The notes beneath the pieces were generated by a model. It saw nothing but the letters and a program-made list of their open reading frames with translations. It did not search any database and was not told where the DNA came from. Of a DNA stretch of 64,000 bases, positions 21,739 through 30,642 are shown one piece after another. Each line of letters opens with the position of its first letter. Position 1 is the first letter of the stretch. This stretch comes from Alcanivorax sp. DSM 26293 (GTDB lineage: Bacteria; Pseudomonadota; Gammaproteobacteria; Pseudomonadales; Alcanivoracaceae). The stretch covers positions 259,695 through 323,694 of the forward strand of contig NZ_FNUM01000001.1 of the NCBI RefSeq assembly GCF_900107995.1, written 5' to 3'. The position numbers and the translations under genes are program-made.

Positions 21739-21803
21739 GTTTTGGTGATGAGGCAGGATCAAGGTTGGGGAGATCTGGAAAGGCTTTCCCGACTTTGCCC
21801 CTC

Positions 21804-21867
21804 GCTTTGCAAGCAAAGCTCCAACGGTCAAGGCGAGTCGTTGGAGCCTTGCTCGCAAGGCGAAGGT
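21804..21867. repeat. REP-like inverted repeat
   Basis: The arm CTTTGCAAGCAAAGCTCCAA (from 21804) faces CGTTGGAGCCTTGCTCGCAA (from 21839), head to head. It belongs to the same family as 6672-6753 and 8556-8644, though the arms are less perfect. It lies just past the 3' end of the minus-strand reductase gene. Confidence 0.7.
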
Positions 21868-21886
21868 TTTCAGCAAGCCACCACGT

Positions 21887-22936
21887 TTACCGACGCCGTA
21901 CCAGCCCGTCTTCCAGCACCTGCTCGAAGTGGTCTTTCAGGGTGTCAGCGGCCGGGCGGTAGCTAACGCCCAGTGCCTTGCTGCGGCTGTTGTCGAAGCG
22001 CAGGGGGTAGCCCACGTTACGGCTGATGAACTTGCGGGTGACCGGGCCCATGAACGGGCCGACAGCCCATACCACCGGCTTGGGCACCTTCATCATCGGG
22101 AAGGGATACTGCTTGCCGAATTGTTTGCGCAGCATGCCGGCGATGTCGAGCATGGACACGGACTGGCTGACCAGAATGTAGCGCCCCTCCGCTTCCGGTT
22201 TGAACGCCCCCAGCAAATGCGCCTGGGCCACTTCGCGCACGTCCACCATGCCGTATTCCAAAGCCGGCACACCGGTTTTCAGCTTGCCACGGCCCATATC
22301 CAGCAGGGTGCCAATGCTGGCAGAGTTACTGGCGTTGGTCAGGGAAGGCCCGTAGACCATGCCCGGGTTGATGGTTACCAGGTCCCACTGAGACTGACCG
22401 TCGTGGATTTTCCAGGCCTCCCGTTCGGCGGCTACCTTGGAATACTGGTACGGGTTATGGTCAACGCTGCTGGTGGTGTTCCAGTCGGCTTCGGTGAAGG
22501 CGCTTTTGCCTTTCATGTCCGTGGCATCCCCGTACACGGAGGCCACGCTGCTGGTCAGCACCACTCGCTTGAGGGTTTCGCAGCGGTTGGCGGCGTTGAG
22601 CACATTGCGGGTCCCTTCCACCGCCGGGCGAACCAGGGCCTCGTAGGCATCGGTGAAGCCATCCAGCACGAACGGCGAGGCGGTATGCATGAGGATGTCG
22701 CAGCCCTGCATGGGTGCATCGAAGCTTTCTGCATCAAGCAGGTCGGCCTTGAACAGTTTCAGGGTACCGGGCGCCGCATCGGCAATGCGCTTGAGGTGAT
22801 CCACGCTTTTCGCCTTGTTGGGATCACGCACGGTGGCGTGGACCGTATGGCCTGCCTCCAGCAGGTATTTCACAATCCAGCCGGCAATATAGCCGGAAGC
22901 GCCGGTGACCATCACGGTATGGGTGTTACTGGGCAT
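21887..22936 (-). CDS. NAD(P)-dependent epimerase/dehydratase, dihydroflavonol-4-reductase-like
   Basis: A 349-residue extended short-chain dehydrogenase. The ATG at 22936 (MPSNTHTVMVTGASGYIAGW) gives the Rossmann motif TGASGYIAG at the expected N-terminal place, and a GGGAG Shine-Dalgarno precedes it. The catalytic YxxxK is in NPYQYSKVAAE (about 167-176) and the Ser is in LTSSVASVYGD. It probably reduces or oxidises an aldehyde, ketone or hydroxy group on a small molecule, substrate unknown. Single gene, convergent with the desaturase operon. Confidence 0.88.
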   Translation of the reverse strand: MPSNTHTVMVTGASGYIAGWIVKYLLEAGHTVHATVRDPNKAKSVDHLKRIADAAPGTLKLFKADLLDAESFDAPMQGCDILMHTASPFVLDGFTDAYEALVRPAVEGTRNVLNAANRCETLKRVVLTSSVASVYGDATDMKGKSAFTEADWNTTSSVDHNPYQYSKVAAEREAWKIHDGQSQWDLVTINPGMVYGPSLTNASNSASIGTLLDMGRGKLKTGVPALEYGMVDVREVAQAHLLGAFKPEAEGRYILVSQSVSMLDIAGMLRKQFGKQYPFPMMKVPKPVVWAVGPFMGPVTRKFISRNVGYPLRFDNSRSKALGVSYRPAADTLKDHFEQVLEDGLVRRR

Positions 22937-23041
22937 GCTTGGCTCCCGCCGATAAAAGGAAGCGCCTACGCTAGCACGATGTGGCAACCGGACAACTAGG
23001 GCTGTTCGTGCCATTTCGCCGCGCGGCCCCTCCCTGCATCC

Positions 23042-24076
23042 TTATTCGGGGTCGGGGCCCTTCTGACGATATTCGCTGGGAGAGAGGCCGGTCATCTGTC
23101 TGAACCAGCGCGTGAAAGAGTGTGCCTCATCAAACCCCGCATCCCGGGCTATTGCCTGCACAGACTGAGCGCCTTGTCGCAACAAATCGCAGGACCGCTC
23201 CAGCCGTAACCGGGAAAGCAGATCGCCATAGCTGGTCCCCTCTTGACGCAATTTCCGGTGCAGGGTTCGGCTGGTGATATTCAGCATGGCAGCCACGTTT
23301 TCACGTGACACATTGCCGTCCTGAAGCAGTTTCTGAATATGCAGGCGGACCTCATCGGTAAATGAAGCGGGCTTGGCCCTCTCTTCAAGCAGCTTTTGCG
23401 CATGCTCAGTCAGCACCGTATTGAGCAAGGGGTCGGCCGTGTTGACTGAAAGATCGACGGCTGTCGCGGGAAACAGGACCCGATAATTCCGGGCATTGAA
23501 AATCACCGGGCAATTAAAGGCGTTGCGATAGACATCCAGGGTCGCCCTGTCCTTGGGCGCAGGGTGGGCCATATGCACTTCATGCACCAGATGCCCGGCT
23601 TGCGTTCCCGTGTTAATCAACTGCGTATAGGTAAACAGGATAAAACTGCCGACATGGGTGCGAACAAATGGGTCCTGGAGATGACAATGCCATATCAGCT
23701 GGGCCTCACCCGGTGAATATTCCAGGCGGGTCTTGCCCGTATTGCTGATCAGCGGCTCCAACTGCATGATTTTTTCCAGACAAGCACCAACGGTACTGGA
23801 CGTTTGTGCCAGAAAGGCAACCAGACCAAACAATTGCTGTTGCGATACCACTCCCAGTGTCAAACCGGGCAAGGGGTCTGACATCTGTCGTAACCCCACA
23901 GACAACATAAACTCCACATCCTCAGCAGGCATGTAAGCCGGATCTCCCTTTATCGGCTGAATACGAAAATCGTATTCCTTCAGGAGTCCATCAACGTCCA
24001 CGCCATATTGCCGCCCAAGATCGAGCACCTTTTTTACAATTTCAATGGAAACCTTAAAACCTGCCGATACTGCCAT
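23042..24076 (-). CDS. AraC family transcriptional regulator (OruR/ArgR-like architecture)
   Basis: A 344-residue regulator with an N-terminal arabinose-binding-like effector domain of the PF12625 type (about 20-210) and a C-terminal AraC DNA-binding domain with two helix-turn-helix units: NVSRENVAAMLNITSRTLHR and VQAIARDAGFDEAHSFTRWF, ending in the family signature RQMTGLSPSEYRQ. It is divergent from the lipase-foldase operon at 24290, so a role in controlling lipase 1 in response to lipid is plausible; that link is inference from position. Confidence 0.88.
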   Translation of the reverse strand: MAVSAGFKVSIEIVKKVLDLGRQYGVDVDGLLKEYDFRIQPIKGDPAYMPAEDVEFMLSVGLRQMSDPLPGLTLGVVSQQQLFGLVAFLAQTSSTVGACLEKIMQLEPLISNTGKTRLEYSPGEAQLIWHCHLQDPFVRTHVGSFILFTYTQLINTGTQAGHLVHEVHMAHPAPKDRATLDVYRNAFNCPVIFNARNYRVLFPATAVDLSVNTADPLLNTVLTEHAQKLLEERAKPASFTDEVRLHIQKLLQDGNVSRENVAAMLNITSRTLHRKLRQEGTSYGDLLSRLRLERSCDLLRQGAQSVQAIARDAGFDEAHSFTRWFRQMTGLSPSEYRQKGPDPE

Positions 24077-24286
24077 GATGCTTTGAAGCTCGCTTATTTT
24101 TTAAGTGTTATGGGCCTTGGGAGCGAAATTTTCAAAAAAATCCCCAGTCTGACAATCGCTGTCTTAATAAGATTATAACAACGTCCCTTTCCGCTATGTC
24201 TCCACTTCGGCAATGCCACCATCATAAGCCTTTCACAAGATTGGCCATAAAAAAACCGGCAATATAAACAGAATTGCATTAGGTGA

Positions 24287-25252
<966 letters not shown>

Positions 25253-25255
25253 GTC

Positions 25256-26302
25256 ATGGAACGCTCAGAGAAACTGTCCGTGGTTACGGTGCATGTTACT
25301 TTTGTCTTGTTCACCCTGGTGATTATTTTTTCCGGGGCAGGCAGACAATCAGAATCGCCAATGCATCGGCAGGCCGAAGTGACGCCTCCCACCCCCTTGC
25401 CACTGACGGCGCCCTTGCTTACCCCCGCCGCCAGCCGCTCGGTCACTGTCCGCAATGGCCTGGAAGCGCTTCCCGCCTCACTGGAAGGAACGACGGTTCC
25501 TGATGGGCTGGCGGTGACGCCCGACGGCAGCCTGGCGGTGACACCGCAACTTCGAGACGTCTTGGACTATTTCCTCTCCACCCTGGGCGAAGAGAGCCTG
25601 GATACCATTGAGCAACGATTGCGAGCGTATTTTGCCAGTCAACTACCCGGCACCGCCGCACGGGAGGCCGGCCAGATTCTGGAAGGCTATATGGCGTGGA
25701 AAAGGAACCTGGCCTCGCGCTCCGAGGCAGGTGGCGTCAGCACCGACACGCTGGACCTGGGTGCCCTTCGGGAGCAACAACAGTGGGTACGAGACAGTTG
25801 TCATCTCTATCTGGATCGCCAGGTATGCACGGCTTTCTTTGCCCGCCAGCAAGTCAGTGAGGACTATGCCCTGGCCCGACTTACCGTGGTCAGCGACGAT
25901 ACCCTGACAAGCCAGCAGAAGGCAAAACAGCTTGAGGCGCTCACCGCATCACTCCCGCATGACATGCAGAACAACATAGCCCAGATAAGCCGTTACCAGG
26001 AACTGCAGCGCAGGAGCGCGCAGCTTCGCCAAGACGGTGGCGACGAGGCAACCCTCAGAAAGATTCGCGAGCAATGGGTGGGCGCAGACGCAGCCGCTCG
26101 CCTGGAGCAACTGGATAGCCGGCGAGAAGAGTTCGATCGACGGATGTCGCAGTGGCTAAGGGAGCGCGAATCGCTGCTGGGCAATACCAACCTGTCGCGT
26201 TCTGATCGGCAGCAGCAGGTAGAACAACTGCGGGAAGCGCATTTCTCTTCCCGGGAGGAGGTCCGGGTAAAAGCCCGGGAGCGCATCGCCGACCGGTCAT
26301 AA
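25256..26302 (+). CDS. Lipase-specific foldase (lipase chaperone) 1
   Basis: A 348-residue steric chaperone anchored to the inner membrane by one N-terminal helix (about 10-28, VTVHVTFVLFTLVIIFSG). A Pro/Thr-rich linker follows, then the helical minidomain with the foldase motif region SLEGTTVPDGLAVTPDGSLA (RxxFDY-type area, here VLDYFLSTLGEE) and a long charged helical C terminus that wraps the lipase. It folds the lipase encoded 3 bp upstream. No T-rich terminator follows, only a hairpin at 26346-26375. Confidence 0.9.
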   Translation: MERSEKLSVVTVHVTFVLFTLVIIFSGAGRQSESPMHRQAEVTPPTPLPLTAPLLTPAASRSVTVRNGLEALPASLEGTTVPDGLAVTPDGSLAVTPQLRDVLDYFLSTLGEESLDTIEQRLRAYFASQLPGTAAREAGQILEGYMAWKRNLASRSEAGGVSTDTLDLGALREQQQWVRDSCHLYLDRQVCTAFFARQQVSEDYALARLTVVSDDTLTSQQKAKQLEALTASLPHDMQNNIAQISRYQELQRRSAQLRQDGGDEATLRKIREQWVGADAAARLEQLDSRREEFDRRMSQWLRERESLLGNTNLSRSDRQQQVEQLREAHFSSREEVRVKARERIADRS

Positions 26303-26382
26303 CAGGCTCCCGGCAAGGCCCGCAACGCTTGGCGCTCGGCCAATACCGGCAGCAGACTCACTTGCATGCTGCCGGCGGATTG

Positions 26383-26805
26383 TCAGGCGTTGCCGCGTGA
26401 CCGATCAAACCACATCCAGGCGGCGAGCCCCACTCCCCAGGCACCGTTAACAATCAGGCCGCCAACCACCTTGGCGGCGTTCACGTCCAGCCCTTTCAGG
26501 GGAAACACCAGCAGCATGGCAACCAGCGTCGGGCCGATGGCGCCGATGATCAGCGCGCCGAGCCAGTGCCGGATGCCCTGCCAGCGACGGATCAACCACC
26601 AGACTGGCACACCCCAGACACCGCCCCAGAATGCCAGCGACAATACCTGGGGAATACCGAAGGGCGGCACCGGTGTCATGTTCCAGGGCGCCGCCGGGAC
26701 CAGACCGCCCAGCCAGAACAGCGCCAGCACCCCTTGGTGAAACAGCAGAGTGGCGATAAAGCCCCCGGTGAAAGCCTGCAACCATTGTTGTGGCGAGTTG
26801 GACAT
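26383..26805 (-). CDS. Hypothetical four-helix inner-membrane protein
   Basis: A 140-residue protein starting MSNSPQQWLQAFTGGF at the ATG at 26805, preceded by CGGAGTG. Four hydrophobic segments are visible (about 9-30, 48-66, 75-95 and 105-130), with an arginine-rich cytoplasmic loop (IRRWQGIRHW). I do not recognise a named family, and the neighbours give no clear functional hint. It is convergent with the lipase operon. Confidence 0.7.
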   Translation of the reverse strand: MSNSPQQWLQAFTGGFIATLLFHQGVLALFWLGGLVPAAPWNMTPVPPFGIPQVLSLAFWGGVWGVPVWWLIRRWQGIRHWLGALIIGAIGPTLVAMLLVFPLKGLDVNAAKVVGGLIVNGAWGVGLAAWMWFDRSRGNA

Positions 26806-26911
26806 GGTCACTCCGACGTTGAGACGTTTTGGTAAAAGATTCCCTGGCAACTCTACACCATCCCCCTACCCCGCGCGTGAACAGGCATGGCCTTACCGGG
26901 ACAAGATTCGA

Positions 26912-27364
26912 TCACCCTTCGTCCGGGATTTCCGGGGTCACCCGTTGCGCCAGCATTTCCAGAGATTCCTGCCAGCCCTGATAACAGCACTCCACCGGTA
27001 TCACCTTGGGCACGCCCTCCTGGGTAATGGTCAGCTCGGTGCCGCACAGCACGTTTTTCAGCGAAATGGTGACCGGCATTTCACCGGGCAAGTTGGGGTC
27101 GTCGAACTGGTCGGTGTGGCGTATCCGTTCGTTGGGCTTGAGTTCCAGGTAGCGGACGCTGAAGCAGTGGCTTTTGCCGGTGGAGAAGTTGGTGAACGAC
27201 ATGCGATAGCCGCCCCCTTCACGGGCGTCCATTTCATGGACCTTGCCGGTAAAGCCATGGGGCGGCAGCCATTTGACCATGGCATCGGCATCCAGAAAGG
27301 CGCGGTAGACGCGATCCGGGGTGGCGCGCAGGACGCGGTGCAAGCGGACGGTATTAGCGGACAT
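26912..27364 (-). CDS. SRPBCC / AHSA1-like START-fold protein
   Basis: A 150-residue protein starting MSANTVRLHRVLRATPDRVY at the ATG at 27364 behind a strong AAGGAG. The pattern TPDRVYRAFLDADAMVKWLP, MDAREGGGYRMSF and TELTITQEGVP matches the AHSA1/SRPBCC family of hydrophobic-ligand-binding proteins. The ligand is unknown. It is divergent from the pirin gene with a 247-bp shared promoter region, in which I see no clear operator. Confidence 0.85.
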   Translation of the reverse strand: MSANTVRLHRVLRATPDRVYRAFLDADAMVKWLPPHGFTGKVHEMDAREGGGYRMSFTNFSTGKSHCFSVRYLELKPNERIRHTDQFDDPNLPGEMPVTISLKNVLCGTELTITQEGVPKVIPVECCYQGWQESLEMLAQRVTPEIPDEG

Positions 27365-27611
27365 GATGGCTCTCCTTGTTGGGTGTGATGCCTCCGTTCT
27401 TGGAGGGGGCATCCTCTTATCGGATGTGGCGGCCATCATTCGACAGGAAGATGCCGGTTCATCGTTTGCCGGGAATGCCGTCCGGTAAGCGTCCGAAACA
27501 TCAACCAAGCTGATTGTATTCCCCAAAAATAACCCGTTTTTAATCAGGCATTCTAATCATATAGTGACGCCATCGACAGACAGGCAATGGAGCCTGTTAC
27601 AGGAGGACGTC

Positions 27612-28310
27612 ATGATCGAGCTGCGCACACGCAATGAACTGGGCCATGCCCGACACGGCTGGCTGGATACCCGGCACCACTTTTCCTTCGCCAATTATCA
27701 CGATCCCAAACGGGTCCACTGGGGTGACCTGCGGGTATGGAACGATGACACCATCGCACCACACACGGGCTTCCCGGCGCACTTTCACCGGGAGATGGAG
27801 ATCATCACCTATGTGCGCAAGGGTGCCATTACCCACCAGGACAGCCTGGGTAACAGTGGGCGCACGGAAGCCGGCGATGTGCAGGTGATGTCCGCCGGTA
27901 CCGGGATTACTCATAGCGAGCAAAACCTGGAGGATACGGAGACCCGGATCTTTCAGATCTGGATCATTCCGAATGCCACCGGTTTGCCACCCACCTGGGG
28001 CAGCAAGCCCTTCCCGAAGGCATCCCGCGAGGGACATTTCGAGATACTCGCCAGTGGCTACCCGGATGACGGCGATGCCCTGCCGATTCAGGCGGATGCC
28101 CGTGTCGTGGCCGCCAACCTGAGCGAGGGCCAGACGGTGACCTACCCGGTGGAGGCGGGTCGCAAGGTCTATCTAGTGCCCGCCAAGGGACGGGTCAGGG
28201 TGAATGAGGTGTTGGCCGATACCGGCGATGGCCTGGCCATCAGTGACGAGACACATCTGACCGTGGTGGCAGAAGCGGACAGCGAGATCGTGCTGGTGGA
28301 AACTGTCTAG
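27612..28310 (+). CDS. Pirin family protein (YhhW-like quercetinase)
   Basis: A 232-residue bicupin starting MIELRTRNELGHARHGWLDT at the ATG at 27612, preceded by AGGAGG. The N-terminal cupin holds the metal ligands in HTGFPAHFHREMEIITYV (His, His, Glu) and THSEQN. Similar proteins, such as E. coli YhhW, bind a metal and can oxidise quercetin in vitro; the physiological role is usually stress-related and unclear. A terminator follows at 28353-28385. Confidence 0.9.
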   Translation: MIELRTRNELGHARHGWLDTRHHFSFANYHDPKRVHWGDLRVWNDDTIAPHTGFPAHFHREMEIITYVRKGAITHQDSLGNSGRTEAGDVQVMSAGTGITHSEQNLEDTETRIFQIWIIPNATGLPPTWGSKPFPKASREGHFEILASGYPDDGDALPIQADARVVAANLSEGQTVTYPVEAGRKVYLVPAKGRVRVNEVLADTGDGLAISDETHLTVVAEADSEIVLVETV

Positions 28311-28352
28311 CCAGGAGACAATCCAGCCTACCTTCCAACACACTACCTCCAC

Positions 28353-28385
28353 AAAAAAGGCCCGGAGCGTTTCCGGGCCTTTCAC
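28353..28385. terminator. Rho-independent terminator after the pirin gene
   Basis: The stem AGGCCCGGA (28358-28366) and TCCGGGCCT (28372-28380) has a GCGTT loop, an A tract before it and TTTCACTTTT after it. Confidence 0.85.
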
Positions 28386-28436
28386 TTTTCCTGTAGGAAC
28401 TTGCCTGCAAGCGCCTACAGCCATTTCATGCCGGCA

Positions 28437-29285
28437 TTATTGATCCGCCTTTCTCTGTAGGGCGGTTTCCAGCGCGGCAATCTTTTCATGCATGGCACGC
28501 ATCAGGTCGAGCATTTCCTGACGTTCGTCATGGGCGATCTGGTTGTTGGCATCCCGTTCGGCGCGCTGTTCGCTTTCGTGCACTTCCTGGGTGGCGCTGA
28601 CGATGATGGCAATAAACAGATTCAGCACCATAAAGCTGGAGATCAGGATAAAGGGCACGAAGAAGATCCAGGCAAAGGGGTAGACCTCCATCACCGGACG
28701 GGCAATGCCCATGGACCAGCTTTCCAGAGTCATGATCTGGAACAGGCTGTAGATGCTGGCGCCGAGCGTGCCGAACCACTGCGGGAACGCCTCACCGAAC
28801 AGCTCGGTACCCATCACCGCAAAGATGTAGAACATCATCAACAATAATGCCGCCGTCCAGCCGATCCCCGGCAGGGCCTGCATCAATGACTCCACCAGCA
28901 TGCGCAACCGCCTCACCGATGACAGCAGGCGCAATACCCGCAAAATCCGCAGGCTGCGCAGAATCGCCAGGGGCCCGGACGTTGGAGCCAGAGAAATGGC
29001 AACGATCAGAAAATCGAACACATTCCAGCCGGAGCGGAAGAAGCGTGGCCCGAAGGCAACCAGCTTGAGCACGATTTCCAACACGAACGCGGCCAGCACC
29101 ACCTGGTTAAGCAGGTTTAGCCACTGCCCTGCCCGCTCCTGGGCTACCGCGGAGGTTTCCACGCCCAGAATAATGGCATTGAGAAGGATCAAAGCTGTAA
29201 TGGTGTGTCCGAAAAGCGGGGTATTCAGCAGAGCAGCCAGTCGTTGCCGCCAGCCGGGGGATACGGACGTTGAAGTGGCCTGCAT
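28437..29285 (-). CDS. Voltage-gated ion channel, NaChBac-type bacterial sodium channel
   Basis: A 282-residue six-helix channel subunit. S4 carries regularly spaced arginines (LRSLRILRVLRLLSSVRRLR, about 108-127). The pore loop has the selectivity filter MTLESWSMG (about residue 196), matching the TLESW filter of Na+-selective bacterial channels. S6 is FILISSFMVLNLFIAIIVSA and the C terminus (about 238-282) is a charged coiled-coil-like tetramerisation tail. Na+ selectivity is inferred from the filter. Single gene next to the Liv operon. Confidence 0.92.
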   Translation of the reverse strand: MQATSTSVSPGWRQRLAALLNTPLFGHTITALILLNAIILGVETSAVAQERAGQWLNLLNQVVLAAFVLEIVLKLVAFGPRFFRSGWNVFDFLIVAISLAPTSGPLAILRSLRILRVLRLLSSVRRLRMLVESLMQALPGIGWTAALLLMMFYIFAVMGTELFGEAFPQWFGTLGASIYSLFQIMTLESWSMGIARPVMEVYPFAWIFFVPFILISSFMVLNLFIAIIVSATQEVHESEQRAERDANNQIAHDERQEMLDLMRAMHEKIAALETALQRKADQ

Positions 29286-29350
29286 GGAGAGTCACCAAAT
29301 AATCCAGGAGGCGCGAGTATACCTGATACGGGAGGGGGGATTGATAGGGG

Positions 29351-29382
29351 CCGCAGGCGCTTTGCGAGCAAAGCGCCTGCGG
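29351..29382. repeat. Perfect intergenic hairpin
   Basis: The 15-bp perfect arms CCGCAGGCGCTTTGC (29351-29365) and GCAAAGCGCCTGCGG (29368-29382) are separated by 2 bases, between the 3' end of the Liv operon and the start of the channel gene. There is no T tract in either direction; it could end the Liv transcript or be another REP-type unit. Confidence 0.6.
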
Positions 29383-29394
29383 CAAAGCGGGTGG

Positions 29395-30588
29395 TCAGTC
29401 TTCCAGGGTCACCACCGGCTCCCAGACACCGTCGATGACTTTGGAGAGAATCATGTCGTTGCCGGCACGATGATTGGTGGCGCTCATCTTGATATCCACC
29501 CCGGTGACCGGATCATTGAAATCCAGAGACTCCATGGCCGCCAGGAAGGAATCGGTGGTCAGATCCGGGCCCGCCTTGCGCAGTGCCTCGATGGTCACCA
29601 TGGCACCCACACGCCCGAGCACGGCACCGCCGCTGGGCACAGAGCCGTATTGCGCCTGGTACTCTTCCGCCCATTGTTTAGCTTCCGGTACATCCTTCAT
29701 GCGGCTGACAATATCCTGCCAGGGAGACACACCGTAAAGCCCTTCGGTGACACCCCCGGGGGCCGCGGCAACGGCGGAATGGAAGCCGGCCTGGGAGACC
29801 ACAAACTTCACCTCATCCCAGCCCATTTCCTTGGCGGTGGCCACCACGGAAATGATCGGCCGCACCGGCAGGGCCACGGCGACCAGCTGGCAACCGGCAT
29901 CCTTCAGGCGCGCCAGGGTGCCGGTGAAATCACTCTCGTCCGGTCGGTGGGAGGTGCTTTCCGCCAGGGTCAGGGAATCCTTGCCCGCCGCGGCGTCGTT
30001 AATGGCCTGGTTCACCTCCTCGCCGAAATCCGAGGGAATGTACATCACACAGATTTTCTCGATGCCGTACTCGTCCGTCATCCAGTTGACGCCTTTCAGT
30101 ACCCCTTCATAGTAACTGGGGCCAAAGACGAAACGGTGGGAGAAGTCCCCCTCCTCTTCCATCTGACGTGAAAGTGCCAGAGGAAGAATGCTGGGCACGT
30201 TATTGCGATCCATCACCGGGAACGCGGCCAGGTTATGGGGCGTGCCCAGACTCATCACCATGGCAAATACTTCATCCCGGCTGATCAGCTTGTTGGTGGC
30301 CTGGGTGGCCTTGGGTACCTGGTAGGCATGATCCTCGACGATATAGCGGATCTCACGGCCATGAATCCCGCCCTCGGCATTCACGTCGGCAAACATGTCG
30401 TTGGCCACCTGCACCGCCGGGGAGGAAAACGCGGCAAACACCCCGGACAGATCGTGCATGCCGCCCAGTTTGATTTCGGTATCACTGACACCACGCACCG
30501 ACTCGGCGGCGGCGCTCTCTTCTTCCTTGTTATCACTGCACCCGATCAGGGTGGCTGCGGCGAGAGCCGCCAGACAAAGCTTCTTCAT
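29395..30588 (-). CDS. ABC transporter substrate-binding lipoprotein, branched-chain-amino-acid (Liv) type
   Basis: A 397-residue periplasmic binding protein starting MKKLCLAALAAATLIGCSDN at the ATG at 30588, preceded by GAGGAG. The lipobox LIGC (Cys about 17) means membrane anchoring. The mature part is a Peripla_BP_6 fold (SDTEIKLGGMHDLSGVFAA, with GGIHGREIRYIVEDHAY). It should deliver ligand to the LivHMGF permease encoded upstream in the same operon. The acyl-CoA ligase in the operon suggests a carboxylic acid rather than an amino acid ligand (inference). Confidence 0.88.
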   Translation of the reverse strand: MKKLCLAALAAATLIGCSDNKEEESAAAESVRGVSDTEIKLGGMHDLSGVFAAFSSPAVQVANDMFADVNAEGGIHGREIRYIVEDHAYQVPKATQATNKLISRDEVFAMVMSLGTPHNLAAFPVMDRNNVPSILPLALSRQMEEEGDFSHRFVFGPSYYEGVLKGVNWMTDEYGIEKICVMYIPSDFGEEVNQAINDAAAGKDSLTLAESTSHRPDESDFTGTLARLKDAGCQLVAVALPVRPIISVVATAKEMGWDEVKFVVSQAGFHSAVAAAPGGVTEGLYGVSPWQDIVSRMKDVPEAKQWAEEYQAQYGSVPSGGAVLGRVGAMVTIEALRKAGPDLTTDSFLAAMESLDFNDPVTGVDIKMSATNHRAGNDMILSKVIDGVWEPVVTLED

Positions 30589-30642
30589 GATGCATTCTCC
30601 TCTCGAATTCATACCTGAAGCCGTGACTTCAGGTAATTGCAA

